A stretch of DNA of 64,000 nucleotides, from positions 558,001-622,000 of the forward strand of contig NW_027480596.1 of the NCBI RefSeq assembly GCF_051401765.1, read 5' to 3'. A model generated the notes under the pieces. That model saw nothing but the letters and a program-made list of their open reading frames with translations. It had not been told where the DNA came from and searched no databases. A program made the translations under genes and the position numbers. Below are positions 35,441 to 48,921 of this stretch, one piece after another. This DNA is from Calliopsis andreniformis (lineage: Eukaryota; Arthropoda; Insecta; Hymenoptera; Andrenidae). The stretch's first letter is position 1, and each line of letters begins with the position of its first letter.

Positions 35441-38041
35441 ATCCTCAATCCTCAATCCTCATTTCTCAATTCTCAATTCTCAACCCTCAATCCTGAATTC
35501 TCAATCTTCAATCCTCAATAATCAACCTCCAATCCTAGATCCTCAATCCACAATGCTCAACCATCAATCCTCAATACTGAATCTTCAATCCTCAATCCTC
35601 AATCCTCAATCCTTAATCCTCAATCGTCAATCTTCAGTCCTCAATACTCAATCTTCAATTCTCAATCTTCAATCCTCAATCCTCAATCCTCAATCCTCAG
35701 TACTCAATCCTGAATCCTCAATCTTCAATCCTCAATACTCAATCTTCAACCCTCAATCCTCAATCCTCAATCCTCAATCCTCAATCTTCAATCCTCAATC
35801 CTCAATCCTCAATCTTCAATCCTCAATACTCAATCTGCAATCCTCAATCCTCAAACCTCAGTCCTCAATCCTCATTCTTCAATCCTCAATACCCAATACT
35901 CAATCTTCAATCCTCAATCCTCAATCCTCATTTCTCAATGCTCTATCCTCAGTCCTCAGTCCTCAAACCTCAATCCTCAACCGTCAGCCCCCATCCTCAA
36001 TCCTCAATCCTCGATCTTCAATCCTCAATCCCCAATCCTCAATACTCAATCTTCGATCCTCAATCCTAGGTCCTCAAACCTCAATTCTGAATCCTCAATA
36101 CTGAATCTTCAATCTTCAGACCTCAGTCCTCAACAATCTGTTGTCAATCCTCAATCCTCAATAGAATATCCTCAATTCAATGTTTTCAATACTCAATACT
36201 CAATCTGCAATCTTCAAACCTCTATACACAAAAATCAATTCTCATCACTCAACACTCAACACTGTGTCCTCAATGTTCAATCCTCAATCCTCAATTCCCA
36301 ATCTTCAATCTTCAATACTGAATCTTCAATACTCAATCCTCAATCCTCAATCTTCAATCCTCATTCCTCAATCATCAATCCTCAATCTTCAATACTCAAT
36401 TCTCAATCCTCAATCGTCAGTTTTCTATCCTCAATACTCAATCTTCAATCCTCAACACTCATTTCTCAATCCTCAATCCTCAATCCTCATTCTTCAATCC
36501 TCAGTACCCAATCCTCAATCTTCAATCCTCAATCCTCAGTCCTCAATCCTCAATCCTCATTCCTCAATCATCAATCCTCAATCTTCAAAACTCAATTCTC
36601 AATCCTCAATCGTCAGTCTTCTATCGTCAATACTCAATCTTCAATCCACAACACTCAATCCTCAATCCTCAATCCTCAATCCACATTCTTCAATCCTCAG
36701 TACCCAATGCTCAATCTTCAATCCTCAATCCTCAATCCTCAATTCTCAATCCTCTATCTTCAATAATCAATACTAAATCTTCAATCCTCAATCCTCGATC
36801 CTCAATCCTCAATTCTCAATCCTCAATCGTCAGTCTTCTATCCTCAATACTCAATCTTCAATCCTCAACACTCAATCCTCAATCCTCAATCCTCAATCCT
36901 CATTCTTCAATCCTCAATACCCAATCCTCAATCTTCAATCCTCAATCCTCAATCCTCAATTCTCAATCCTCTATCTTCAATCCTCAATACTAAATCTTCA
37001 ATCCTCGATCTTCAATCCTCAATCCTCAATCCTCAATACTCAATCTTCAATCCTCAATCCTTAGTCCTCAAACCTCAATTCTGAATCCTCAATCCTGAAT
37101 CCTCAATCTTCAGAGCTGAGTCCTAATCAACCTGTTGTCAATCCTCAATCCTCAATAGAATATCCTCAATTCAAAGTTTTCAATACTCAATAGTCAATCT
37201 GCAATCTTTAAACCTCTATCCACAAACATCAAGTCTCATCACTCAACACTCAACACTCAGTCCTCAATGTTCAATCCTCAATCCTCAATTCCCAATCATC
37301 AATCCTCAATACTGAATCTTCAATCCTCAATCCTCAATCCACAATCCTCAGTCCTTAGTCCTCAAACCTCAATCCTCCATCCTCAATCCCCAATCCTCAA
37401 TCCTCAACTTTCACTCATCAATTCTCAATCTTCAATACTCAATCCTCAATCCTCAATCCTCAATCCTCAATAATCAACCATCAATCCTAAATTCTCAATG
37501 CTCAATAGAATATCCTGAATTCTCAGGATTCTATACTCAAACCTCAATCCTCAACCCTCAGCCCTCATTCTCAATCCTCAATCCTCAATCCTCAATATTC
37601 AGTCCCCAATACTCAATCTTCAATCCTCTATCCTCAATCCTCAATCCTCAATCCTCAATCCTCAATCCTCAGTCATAAATCCTCAATCTTCAATACTCAA
37701 TCGTCAATCCTCAGTCCTCAATCCTCAATCCTCAATCCTCGATCCTCAAGCCTCAATCCTCAACCCACAGTCCACATCCTCAATTCTCAATTCTCAATCC
37801 TCAATCCTCAATCCTCAACCTTCAATCCCCAAAAATCAATCTCCAATCCTAGATCTTCAATCCCCAATCCTCAGTCCTTAATCCTCAATCTTCAATCCTC
37901 AATCGCCAGTCCTCAATCTTCAATCCTCTATGCTCAATCGTCAATCCTCAAGCCTCAGTCCTCAATCCTCAATCCTCAATTCTCAAACCTCAATCCTCAA
38001 CCGTCAGTCCTCGTCCTCAATCCTCAAACCTCAATCCTGAT
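35441..38041. repeat. Intervening stretch between the 1,256-bp copies
   Basis: It holds C modules near 36,160 and 37,145 and a G module at 37,512-37,529. Between 36,300 and 37,020 the same sentence of variants (CAATCGT then CAGTCTT then CTATCCT) recurs about every 200-230 bp. No gene is seen. Confidence 0.75.
37512..37529. repeat. G-module inverted repeat
   Basis: Same arms with loop ATTC, CTATACTCAAACC subtype, between the two 1,256-bp copies. Confidence 0.85.
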
Positions 38042-39297
38042 TCTTCAATCCTCAATACTCAATCTTCAATCCTCAATCCTCAATCCTCAATACTCAGTCC
38101 TCAAACCCCAATTCTGAATCCTCAATCCTGTGTCCTCAATCTTCGGCCCTCAGTCCTCAACTATCAATTGTCAATCCTCAATCCTCAATAGAATATCCTC
38201 AATTCACAGCTTTCAATACTCAATACTCAGACTGCAATCTTCAAACCTCTATCCACAAACATCAATTCTCATCACTCAACCCTCAACACTCAGTCCTCAA
38301 CGTTCAATCCTCAATCCTCAATCCTCAATCCTCAATCGTCAATCTTCAATCCTCAATACTCAATCTTCAATCCTCAATCCTCAATCCTCAATCCTCAATC
38401 CTCATTCTTCAATCCTCAGTACCCAAACCTCAATCTTCAATCCTCAATCCTCAATCCTCAATTCTCAATCCTCAATCGTCAGTCCTCAGTCCTCAAACCT
38501 CAATCCTCAACCCTCAGCCCTCATCGTCAATCCTCAATCCTCAATCCTCAATCCTCAACATTCAATCCTCAATACTCAATCTTCAATTCTCAATCATCAA
38601 TTCTCAACCCTCAATCCTCAATCCTCAATCCTCAGTCCTCAATTCTCAATCCTCAATCGTCAGTCTTCAATCCTCAATACTCAATCTTCTATCCTCAATC
38701 CTCAATCCTCAATCCTCAATCCTCATTCTTGAATACTCAATACCCAATATTCAATCTTCAATCCTCAATTCTCAATCCTCATTTCTCAATGCTCTATCCT
38801 CAGTCCTCAGTCCTCAAACCTCAATTCTCAACCGTCAGCCCCCATCCTCAATCCTCAATCTTCAATCTTAAATCCTCAATCCTCAATCCTCATTACTCAT
38901 TCTTCAATCCTCAATACTCAATCCTCTATCGTCAATCCTCAATCCCCAATCCTTAATCTTCAATGCTCAATCCTCAATCCTCAATCCTCAATCCTCAATC
39001 CTCAATCTTCAATCCTCAATACTCAATCTTCAATCCTAAATCCTCAATCCTCAATCCTCAATCCTCAATCCTCAATCCTGAATCCTCAATCTTCAATCCT
39101 CAATACTCAATCTGCAATCCTCAAACCTCAATCCTCAGCCCTTAGCCCTCATCCTCCATCCTCAATACTCAATCCTCAATCCTGAATCTTCAATCCTCTA
39201 TATTCAATCTTCAATCCTCAATACTCAATCCTCAATCCTCAGTGATCAATACTCAATCGTCAATACTGAATCCTCAATCCTCAATCCTCAATCCTCA
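38042..39297. repeat. 1,256-bp block, second copy
   Basis: Near-identical to 34,185-35,440. It ends at 39,298 by switching into a sequence that resembles its own position about 38,402, as if the exchange looped back about 0.9 kb. Confidence 0.9.
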
Positions 39298-40042
39298 TTC
39301 TTCAATCCTCAGTACCCAAACCTCAATCTTCAATCCTCAATCCTCAATCCACAATTCTCAATCCTCAATCGTCAGTCCTCAGTCCTCAAACCTCAATCCT
39401 CAACCCTCAGCCCTCATCGTCAATCCTCAATCCTCAATCCTCAATCCTCAACCTTCAATCCCCAAAAATCAATCTCCAATCCTAGATCTTCAATCCCCAA
39501 TCCTCAGTCCTTAATCCTCAATCTTCAATCCTCAATCGCCAGTCCTCAATCTTCAATCCTCTATGCTCAATCGTCAATCCTCAAGCCTCAGTCCTCAATC
39601 CTCAATCCTCAATTCTCAAACCTCAATCCTCAACCGTCAGTCCTCGTCCTCAATCCTCAAACCTCAATCCTGATTCTTCAATCCTCAACACCCAATTCTC
39701 AATCTTCAATCCTCAATCCTAAATCCTCAATTCTCAATCCCCAATCCTCAGTCCTCAGTCCTCAAACCTCAATCCTCAACCCTCAGCCCTAATCCTGAAT
39801 ACTCAATCCTCAATCCTCAATCCTCAGCCCTCTGTCCTCCAACCTCAATGCTCAATCCTCAATCCCCAATCCTCAATCCTCAATCCTCAATCATCAATCC
39901 TCAATCTTCAATACTCATTCCTCAATCCTCAATCCCCAATCCTCAATCTTCAATCATCAATCCTCAATCTTCAACACTCAATCCTCAATCCTCAATCCTC
40001 AATACTAACCATCAATCCTCAATTCTCGATATTCAATAGAAT

Positions 40043-40060
40043 ATCCTGAATTTTCAGGAT
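40043..40060. repeat. G-module inverted repeat, loop ATTT
   Basis: Intact arms with loop ATTT, as at 17,461. Both are followed by a second G module about 240-260 bp downstream. Confidence 0.85.
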
Positions 40061-40305
40061 TCTATACTCAAACCTCAATCCTCAACCCTCAGCCCTCATT
40101 CTCAATCCTCAATTCTCAATCCTCAATATTCAATCCCCAATACTCAATCTTCAATCCTCAATCCTCAATCTTCAATGCTCATTCCTCAATCCTCAACCCC
40201 AATCCTCAATCTTCAATCATCAATCCTCAATCTTCAACACTCAATCCTCAATCATCAATCCTCAATACTAACCATCAATCCTCAATTCTCGATACTCAAT
40301 AGAAT

Positions 40306-40323
40306 ATCCTGAATTCTCAGGAT
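40306..40323. repeat. G-module inverted repeat
   Basis: Same arms with loop ATTC. The corresponding module of the 17.7-kb pair has a broken right arm. Confidence 0.85.
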
Positions 40324-40999
40324 TCAATACTGAAACCTCAACCCTCAAGCCTCAGCCCTCATCCTCCATCCTCAATCGCCAATCCTCAATCCTGAATCTT
40401 CAATCCTGAACATTCAATCTTCTATCCTCAATCCTCAAACCTCAATCCTCAATCCTCAATCCTCAGTGATCAATACTCAATCTTCAATACTCAATCCTCA
40501 ATCCTCAATCCTCATTCTTCAAACCTCAATACCCAATTCTCAATCTTCATCCTCAATAATCAATCTCCAATCCTAGATCCTCAATCCTCAATCCTCAATC
40601 CCCAATCTTCAATCCTCAATAATCAATCTCCAATCCTAGATCCTCAATCCTCAATCCTCAATCCTCAATCCTCAATCGTCAACCTTCCGTCCTCAATACT
40701 CAATCTAAAATTCTCAATCTTCAATCCTCAATCCTCAATCCTCAATCCTCAGTACTCAATCCTGAATCCTCAATCTTCAATCCTCAATACTCAATCTTCA
40801 ACCCTCAATCCTCAATCCTCAATCCTAAATCCTCAATCTTCAATCCTCAATCCTCAATCCTCAATCTTCAATCCTCAATACTCAATCTGCAATCCTCAAT
40901 CCTCAAACCGCAGTCCTCAATCTTCAATCCTCAATACTCAATCTTCAATCCTCAATCCTCAATCCTCAATCCTCAATCCTCAATCCTCAATCGTCAGTC

Positions 41000-41505
41000 T
41001 TCAACCCTCAATACTCAATCTTCAATACTCAACACTCAATCCTCAATCCTCAATCCTCAGTCCTCAAACCCCAATTCTGAATCCTCAATCCTGTGTCCTC
41101 AATCTTCGGCCCTCAGTCCTCAACTATCAATTGTCAATCCTCAATCCTCAATAGAATATCCTCAATTCACAGCTTTCAATACTCAATACTCAAACTGCAA
41201 TCTTCAAACCTCTATCGACAAACATCAATTCTCATCACTCAACCCTCAACACTCAGTCCTCAACGTTCAATCCTCAATCCTCAATCCTCAATCCTCAATC
41301 GTCAATCTTCAATCCTCAATACTCAATCTTCAATCCTCAATCCTCAATCCTCAATCCTCAATCCTCATTCTTCAATCCTCAGTACCCAAACCTCAATCTT
41401 CAGTCCTCAATCCTCAATCCTCAATTCTCAATCCTCAATCGTCAGTCCTCAGTCCTCAAACCTCAATCCTCAACCCTCGGCCCTCATCGTCAATCCCCAA
41501 TCCTC
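41000..41505. repeat. Third, diverged copy of the left part of the 1,256-bp block
   Basis: Offset from the 38-kb copy is 2,963 (7 x 425 minus 12). I count 12 six-base units between them, which fits. It has several private substitutions, for example CTATCGA where the other two have CTATCCA. Homology ends near 41,505, where a TTTTCAATTATC stretch begins. Confidence 0.8.
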
Positions 41506-44240
41506 AATCCTCAATTTTCAATTATCAATCCTCAATATTCAATACTCAATCCTCAATCCTCGATCCTCAATCCTCATTCCTCAATCATCAACCCTCAATC
41601 TTCAATACTCAATTCTCAGTCCTCAATCGTCTGTCTTCTATCCTCAATACTCAATCTTCAATCCTCAACACTCAATCCTCAATCCTCAATCCTCAATCCT
41701 CATTCTTCAATCCTCAGTACCCAATCCTCAATCTTCAATCTTCAATCCTCAATCCTCAATTCTCAACACTCTATCTTCAATCCTCAATACTAAATCTTCA
41801 ATCCCCAATCCTCGATACTCAATTCTCAATCCTCAATCGTCAGTCTTCTATCCTCAATACTCAATCTTCAATCCACAACAGTCAATCCTCAATCCTCAAT
41901 CCTCATTCTTCAATCCTCAATACCCAATCCTCAATCTTCAGTCCTCAATCCTCAATCCTCAATTCTCAATCGCCTATCTTCAATGCTCAATACTAAATCT
42001 TCAATCCTCGATCCTCAATCCTCAATCCTCAATCCTCATTCTACAATCCTCAATACTCAATCTTGAATCATCAATCCTCAATTCTCAATCCTCAATCCTA
42101 AATACTCAATCGTCACTCCTCAATCCCCAATCCTCAATCTTCAATCCTCTATCTTCAATCCTCAATCCTCAATCCTCAATCCTCAATCCTCAATGCTCAA
42201 TCATCAATCCTCAATCTTCAATACTTAATACTCAATCCTCAATCTTCAATCCTCAATACTCAATCTTCAATCCTAAATCCTCAATCCTCAATCCCCAATC
42301 CTCAATCCTCAATCTTCAATCCTCAATACTCAATCTGCAATCCTCAAACCTCAATCCTCAGCCCTCAGCCCTCATCCTCCATTCTCAATACTCAATCCTC
42401 AATCCTGAATCTTCAATCCTCTATATTCAACCTTCAATCCTCAATACTGAATCCTCAATCCTCAGTGATCAATACACAATCGTCAATAGTGAATCCTCAA
42501 TCCTCAATCCTCAATCCTCAATCCTCAACCCTCAATCCTCATTTCTCAATCCTCAATCCTCAACCCTCAGTCCTCATCCTCAATTCTCAATTCTCAATCC
42601 TCAATCCTGAATTCTCAATCTTCAATCCTCAATAATCAACCTCCAATCCTAGATCCTCAATCCACAATACTCAACCATCAATCCTCAATACTGAATCTTC
42701 AATCCTCAATCCTCTATCCTCAATCCTTAATCCTCAATCGTCAATCTTCAGTCCTCAATACTCGATCTTCAATTCTCAATCTTCAATCCTCAATCCTCAA
42801 CCCTCAATCCTCAGTACTCAATCCTCAGTCCTCAAACCTCAATTCTGAATCCTCAATCCTGAGTCCTCAATCTTCGGCCCTCAGTCCTCAACGATCAATT
42901 GTCAATCCTCAATCCTCAATAGAATATCCGCAATTCACAACTTTCAATACTCAATACTCAAACAGCAATCTTCAAACCTCTATCCACAAACATCAATTCT
43001 CATCACTCAACTCTCAACACTCAGTCCTCAACGTTCAATCCTCAATCCTCAATCCTCAATCCTCAATCGTCAATCTTCAATCCTCAATACTCAATCTTCA
43101 ATCCTCAATCCTCAATCCTCAATCCTCAATCCTCATTCTTCAATCCTCAGTACCCAAACCTCAATCTTCAATCCTCAATCCTCAATCCTCAATTCTCAAT
43201 CCTCAACCGTCAGTCCTCAGTCCTCAAACCTCAATCCTCAACCCTCAGCCCTCATCGTCAATCCTCAATCCTCAATCCTCAATCCTCAACCTTCAATCCT
43301 CAATACTCAATCTTCAATCCTCAATCATCAATCCTCAATTCTCAATCCTCTATCTTCAATCCTCAATACTAAATCTTCAATCCTCAATCCTCGATACTCA
43401 ATCCTCAATTCTCAATCCTCAATCGTCGGTCTTCTATCCTCAATACTCAATCTTCAATCCTCAACACTCAATCCTCAATCCTCAATCCTCAATCCTCATT
43501 CTTCAATGCTCTATACCCAATCCTCAATCTTCAATCCTCAATCCTCAATCCTCAATTCTCAAACCTCTATCTTCAATCCTCAATACTAAATCTTCAATCC
43601 TCGATCTTCAATCCTCAATCCTCAATCCACAATCCTCAGTCCTCAGTCCTCAAACCTCAATACTCAATCCTCAATCCCCAATCCTCAATCCTCAATTTTC
43701 AATCATCAATACTAAATCGTCAATCCTCAATCCTCGATCCTCAATCTTCAATCCTCAATCCTCAATCGTCAGTCTTCTATCCTCAATACTCAATCTTCAA
43801 TCCTCAATCCTCAATCCTCAATCTTCAATATTCAATACTCAATCCTCAATCCTCAATCCTCAATATTCAACACTCAACCCTCAACCATCAATCCTCAATA
43901 CTCAACCACCAATCCTCAATTCTCAATACTCAATAGAACATCCTGAATTCTGATGGTTCAATACTCAATCCAGAATATTCAATAATCAAATCTCAAACCT
44001 CAAGCATCAATTCTCAACACGCAATCCTCAGCACTCAGTCCTCTCTCTTCAATCATCCATCCTCAATCCTCAATCCTCAAGCGTCAATCCTCAATCCTCA
44101 ATCCTCAATCCTCAGTAATCAATCCTCAATCTTCAATACTGAATCGTCAATCCTCAGTCCTCAATCCTCAATCCTCAATCCTCGTTCCTCAAACCTCAAT
44201 CTTCAACACTCAGTCCTCAAACTCAATTCTCAATTCTCAA
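41506..44240. repeat. Transition stretch; last dense U modules and a fourth C-block relative
   Basis: Another relative of the 34/38/41-kb C block lies at about 42,827-43,300. The last U module of the left domain lies near 42,630-42,655. From about 43.3 to 43.8 kb the CAGTCTT then CTATCCT sentence recurs. A diverged W module lies near 43,930-43,960. No gene is seen. Confidence 0.72.
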
Positions 44241-45889
44241 TCCTCAATAGAATATCATCAATTCACAGTTTTCAATACTCAATACTCAATCTGCAATTTT
44301 CAAATCTCTAACCACAAACATCAATTCTCATCACTCAACCCTCAACACTCAGTCCTCAATGTTCAATCCTCAATCCTCAATTCTCAATCTGCAACCCTCA
44401 ATACTGAATCTTCAATCCTCAATCCTCAATCCTCAATCCTCAATACTCAATCCTCAATCCTCAATCCTCAATCTTCAATCCTCAATACTCAATCGTCAAT
44501 CCTCAATACTCAATCCTCAATCCTCAATCATCAATCCTCAATCATCAATCCTCAATTTTCAATACTCAATCCTCAACCCTGAATCCTCAATCCTCAATAC
44601 TCAACCATCAATCCTCAATTCTCAATACTCAATAGAATATCCTGAATTCTCAGGATTCTATACCCAAACCTCAATCCTCAACCCTCTGCCCTCATTCTCA
44701 ATCCTCAATCCACAATCCTCAAACCTCAATCCTCAACCGTCAGTCCTCGTCCTCAATCCCCAACACTCAATCCCCAATCCTCCCATCTTCAATCATCAAT
44801 ACCCAATCTTCAATCCTCAATCCTCAATCCTCAGTCCTCATACCTCAACCCTGAATCCTCAATCCTGAATCCTCAATCTTCAGCCCTGAGTCCTCAACAA
44901 TCAGTTGTCAATCCTCAACCCTCAATAGAATATCCTCAATTCACAGTTTTCAATACTCAATACTCAATCTGCAATCTTCAGATCTCTATCCACAAACATC
45001 AATTCTCATCACTCAAACCTCAATACTCAGTCCCTAATCCTCAATCTTCAATACTCAATCCTGAATCCTCAATCCTCAATGCTCAATCTTAATCTTCAAT
45101 CCTCAATACTCAATCTTCAACTCTCAATCCTCAATCCTCAATCCTCAATCCTCAATCTTCAATCCTCAATACTCATTCTTCAATCCTCAATCCTCAATCC
45201 TCAATCCTCAATCCTCAATCCTCATTCTTCAATCCTCAATACCCAATCCTCAACCTTCTATCCTCAATCCTCAATCCTCAATCCTCAATCCGCAGCCATC
45301 AGTCCTCAACAATCAGTTGTCAATCCTCAATCCTCAATATAATATCCTCAATTCACAGTTTTCAACACTCAAACCCCATTCTTCAATCTTCAAATCTCAA
45401 TCCACAAACATCAACTCTCACCACGCAACCCTCAACACTCAGTCCTCAATCTTCAATCCTCAATCCTCAATACTCAACCTTCAATCCTCATTACTCAATC
45501 TTCAATCCTCAATCCTCCATTCTCAATCCTCAATGCTTAATACTCAATCGTCAATCCTCAATCCCCAATCCTCAATCTTCAATCCTCAATGTTCAATGCG
45601 CAATACCCAATCCTCAATCTTCAATCCACAATCCTCAGTCCTCAATCCTCAATCCTCAATCCTCAATCCTCAATCCTCAGTCCTCAAACATCAAACATGA
45701 ATCCTCAATCCTGAATCCTCAATCTTCAGACCTCAGTCCTCAACAATCAGTTGTCAATTCTCAATCCTCAATAGAGTATCATCAATTCACAGCTTTCAAT
45801 ACTCAATACTCAATCTGCAATCTTCGAATCTCTATCCACAAACATCAATTCTCATCATTCAACCCTCAACACTCAGTCCCCAGTCCGCA
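44241..45889. repeat. Stretch with three C modules and a G module
   Basis: C modules lie near 44,250, 44,930 and 45,340 (the last with the form CAATATAATATCC), with a further C module at about 45,770. The G module is at 44,639-44,656. The pair at 45,340 and 45,770 gives the spacing that is also seen at 60,172 and 60,610. No gene is seen. Confidence 0.78.
44639..44656. repeat. G-module inverted repeat
   Basis: Same arms with loop ATTC, in the right domain, followed by CTATACCCAAACC. Confidence 0.85.
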
Positions 45890-47206
45890 ATCTTCAATCC
45901 GCAATCCTCAATCCACAATCCTCGATCCTCAGTCTTCAATCCTCAATACTCAATCTTCAATCCTCCATCCTCAATCTTCAATCCTCCATCCTCAATCCTC
46001 AATCGTCAGGCTTCAATCCTCAATGCTCAATCTTCAATCCCCAATACTCAATACTCATTCCTCAATCCTCATTCTTCAATCCTCAATACCCAATCCTCAA
46101 CTTTCAATCCTCAATCCTCAATCCTCAACTCTCAATCCTCAATCCTCAGTCCTCAGTCCTCAAACCTCAATCCTCAACCCTCAGCCCTCATCCTCAATCC
46201 TCAATCCTCAGTCTTCAATCCTCAGTCCTCAATCCTCAATCCTCAATCCTCAATCCTCAATCCTCAATCATCAATCCTCAATCATCAATCCTCAATCTTC
46301 AATACTCAATCCTCAACCCTCAATCCTCAATCCTCAATACTCAACCATCAGTCCTCAATTTGCAATACTCAATAGAATATCCTGAATTCTCAGGATTCTA
46401 TACTCAAACCTCAATCCTCAACCCTGTGCCGTCATTCTCAATCCTCAATCCACAATCCTCAAACCTCAATCCTCAACCGTCAGTCCTCGTCCTCAATCCT
46501 CAACCCTCAATCCTCAATCCTCCCATCTTCAATCATCAATACTCAACCTTCAATCCTCAATCCTCAATCCTCAGTCCTCGAACCTCAATCCTGAATCCTC
46601 AATCCTCAATCCTCAATCCTCAATCCTCAATCCTCAATCCTCAAACCTCAATACTCAATCCTCAATCCTCAATCCTCAGTCCTCAACCCTCAGCCCTCAT
46701 CCTCCATCCTCAATCCTCAATCTTCAATCCTCAATCCTCAATCCTCAATACTCAATCCTCAATCCTCGATCCTCAACCCTCAGTCCTCAAACAACAAACC
46801 TGAATCCTCAACCCTGAATCCTCAATCTTCAGACCTCAGTCCTCAACAATCGGTAGTCAAGCCTCAATCCTCAGTAGAATATCCTCAATTCACAGTTGTC
46901 AACACTCAATACTCGATCTGCAATCTTCAAGCCACTATCCACTAACATCAATTCTCATCACTCAACCCTCAACACTCAGACTTCAATGTTCAATCCTCAA
47001 TACTCAATACTCAACCCTCAATGCTCAATTCTCAATACTCAATAGGATATCCCGAATTCTCATTATTCAATACTCAATCCTCAATATTCAATAATCAAAT
47101 GGCAATCCTCAAACATCAACTCTCAATACTCAATCCTCAATACTTTGTCCTCTCTCTTCAATCCTCCATCCTCAATCCTCAATACTCAAGCGTCAATCCT
47201 CAATGC
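45890..47206. repeat. Diverged relative of 53,297-54,612 and 58,253-59,568
   Basis: Offset to 53.3 kb is 7,407, then 7,406 after about 47,000 (one single-base change of phase). It has the same module order: CAATCCG landmark, G module (46,379-46,396), an 8-base unit in the CCCATCTT context, C module, then the GGATATCCCGAATTC W-type variant near 47,041. This makes it an older third copy of part of the 5-kb units. Confidence 0.83.
46379..46396. repeat. G-module inverted repeat
   Basis: Same arms with loop ATTC. Counterparts lie at 53,786 and 58,742. Confidence 0.85.
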
Positions 47207-48059
47207 TCAATCCTCAATCCTCAATCCCCAACCCTCAATCCTCAGTCCTCAAACCTCAATCCGGAATCCTCAATCCTGAATCCTCAATCTTCAGCCGTCA
47301 GTCCTCAACAATCAATTGTCAATCCTCAATCCTCAATCCGCAATCCTCAATCCTCAATCTTCAATCCTCAATGCTCAATCTTCAATCCTCAATCTTCAAT
47401 CCCCAATCCTCAATCCTCAATCCTCAATCCTCAATCTTAAATCTTCCATCCTCAGACCTCAAGCAGCAATACTCAAACCTCAGTCCTCGTCCTCAATCCA
47501 CAACAATCAATACTCAATCCTCAATCATCAATCCTCAATCCTCAATCCTCAATCTTCAAGCCTCAATACTCAATCTTCAATCCTCAATCCTCAATCCTCA
47601 ATCCTCAATCCTCAATCCTCAATCCTCAATCGTCAATCTTCAATCCTCAATACTCAATCTTCAATCCTCAATCCTCAATCCTCAATCCTCAATCCTCAAT
47701 CCTCATTCTTCAATCCTCAATACCCAATCCTCAACCTTCTATCCTCAATCCTCAATCCTCAATCCTCAATCCTCAATCCTCAGTCCTCAAACATCAAACA
47801 TGAATCCTCAATCCTGAATCCTCAATCTTCAGACCTCAGTCCTCAACAATCAGTTGTCAATTCTCAATCCTCAATAGAGTATCATCAATTCACAGTTTTC
47901 AATACTCAATACTCAATCTGCAATCTTCGAATCTCTATCCACAAACATCAATTCTCATCATTCAACCCTCAACACTCAGTCCCAAGTCCTCAATCTTCAA
48001 TCCGCAATCCTCAATCCACAATCCTCGATCCTCAGTCTTCAATCCTCAATACTCAATCT
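47207..48059. repeat. 853-bp tandem duplication, first copy
   Basis: 47,207-48,068 equals 48,060-48,921 with no difference that I could see. Edge mismatches are 47,206/48,059 and 48,069/48,922. 853 is 7 x 122 minus 1, and the unit contains exactly one six-base unit (CGTCCT near 47,488), so the phase arithmetic fits. It includes a C module near 47,875. Confidence 0.93.
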
Positions 48060-48921
48060 TCAATCCTCAATCCTCAATCCCCAACCCTCAATCCTCAGTC
48101 CTCAAACCTCAATCCGGAATCCTCAATCCTGAATCCTCAATCTTCAGCCGTCAGTCCTCAACAATCAATTGTCAATCCTCAATCCTCAATCCGCAATCCT
48201 CAATCCTCAATCTTCAATCCTCAATGCTCAATCTTCAATCCTCAATCTTCAATCCCCAATCCTCAATCCTCAATCCTCAATCCTCAATCTTAAATCTTCC
48301 ATCCTCAGACCTCAAGCAGCAATACTCAAACCTCAGTCCTCGTCCTCAATCCACAACAATCAATACTCAATCCTCAATCATCAATCCTCAATCCTCAATC
48401 CTCAATCTTCAAGCCTCAATACTCAATCTTCAATCCTCAATCCTCAATCCTCAATCCTCAATCCTCAATCCTCAATCCTCAATCGTCAATCTTCAATCCT
48501 CAATACTCAATCTTCAATCCTCAATCCTCAATCCTCAATCCTCAATCCTCAATCCTCATTCTTCAATCCTCAATACCCAATCCTCAACCTTCTATCCTCA
48601 ATCCTCAATCCTCAATCCTCAATCCTCAATCCTCAGTCCTCAAACATCAAACATGAATCCTCAATCCTGAATCCTCAATCTTCAGACCTCAGTCCTCAAC
48701 AATCAGTTGTCAATTCTCAATCCTCAATAGAGTATCATCAATTCACAGTTTTCAATACTCAATACTCAATCTGCAATCTTCGAATCTCTATCCACAAACA
48801 TCAATTCTCATCATTCAACCCTCAACACTCAGTCCCAAGTCCTCAATCTTCAATCCGCAATCCTCAATCCACAATCCTCGATCCTCAGTCTTCAATCCTC
48901 AATACTCAATCTTCAATCCTC
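48060..48921. repeat. 853-bp tandem duplication, second copy
   Basis: Second copy of 47,207-48,059, with nine further identical bases at the right edge. The absence of visible differences marks it as the youngest duplication in the window, or as an assembly duplication. Confidence 0.93.

Larger units (their letters stand above)
39298..40999. repeat. Mosaic stretch with two G modules about 260 bp apart
   Basis: G modules lie at 40,043-40,060 (loop ATTT) and 40,306-40,323 (loop ATTC), each preceded by the six-base unit AACCAT, the same pairing seen at 17.46/17.69 kb. U modules lie near 40,560 and 40,620. No gene is seen. Confidence 0.75.

Noticed and set aside
45335..45350. TATAATAT as a promoter box (also near 55,203 and 60,173)
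   Set aside because: It is a one-base variant of the CAATAGAATATCC core found in every module, with no gene or other promoter element near it.
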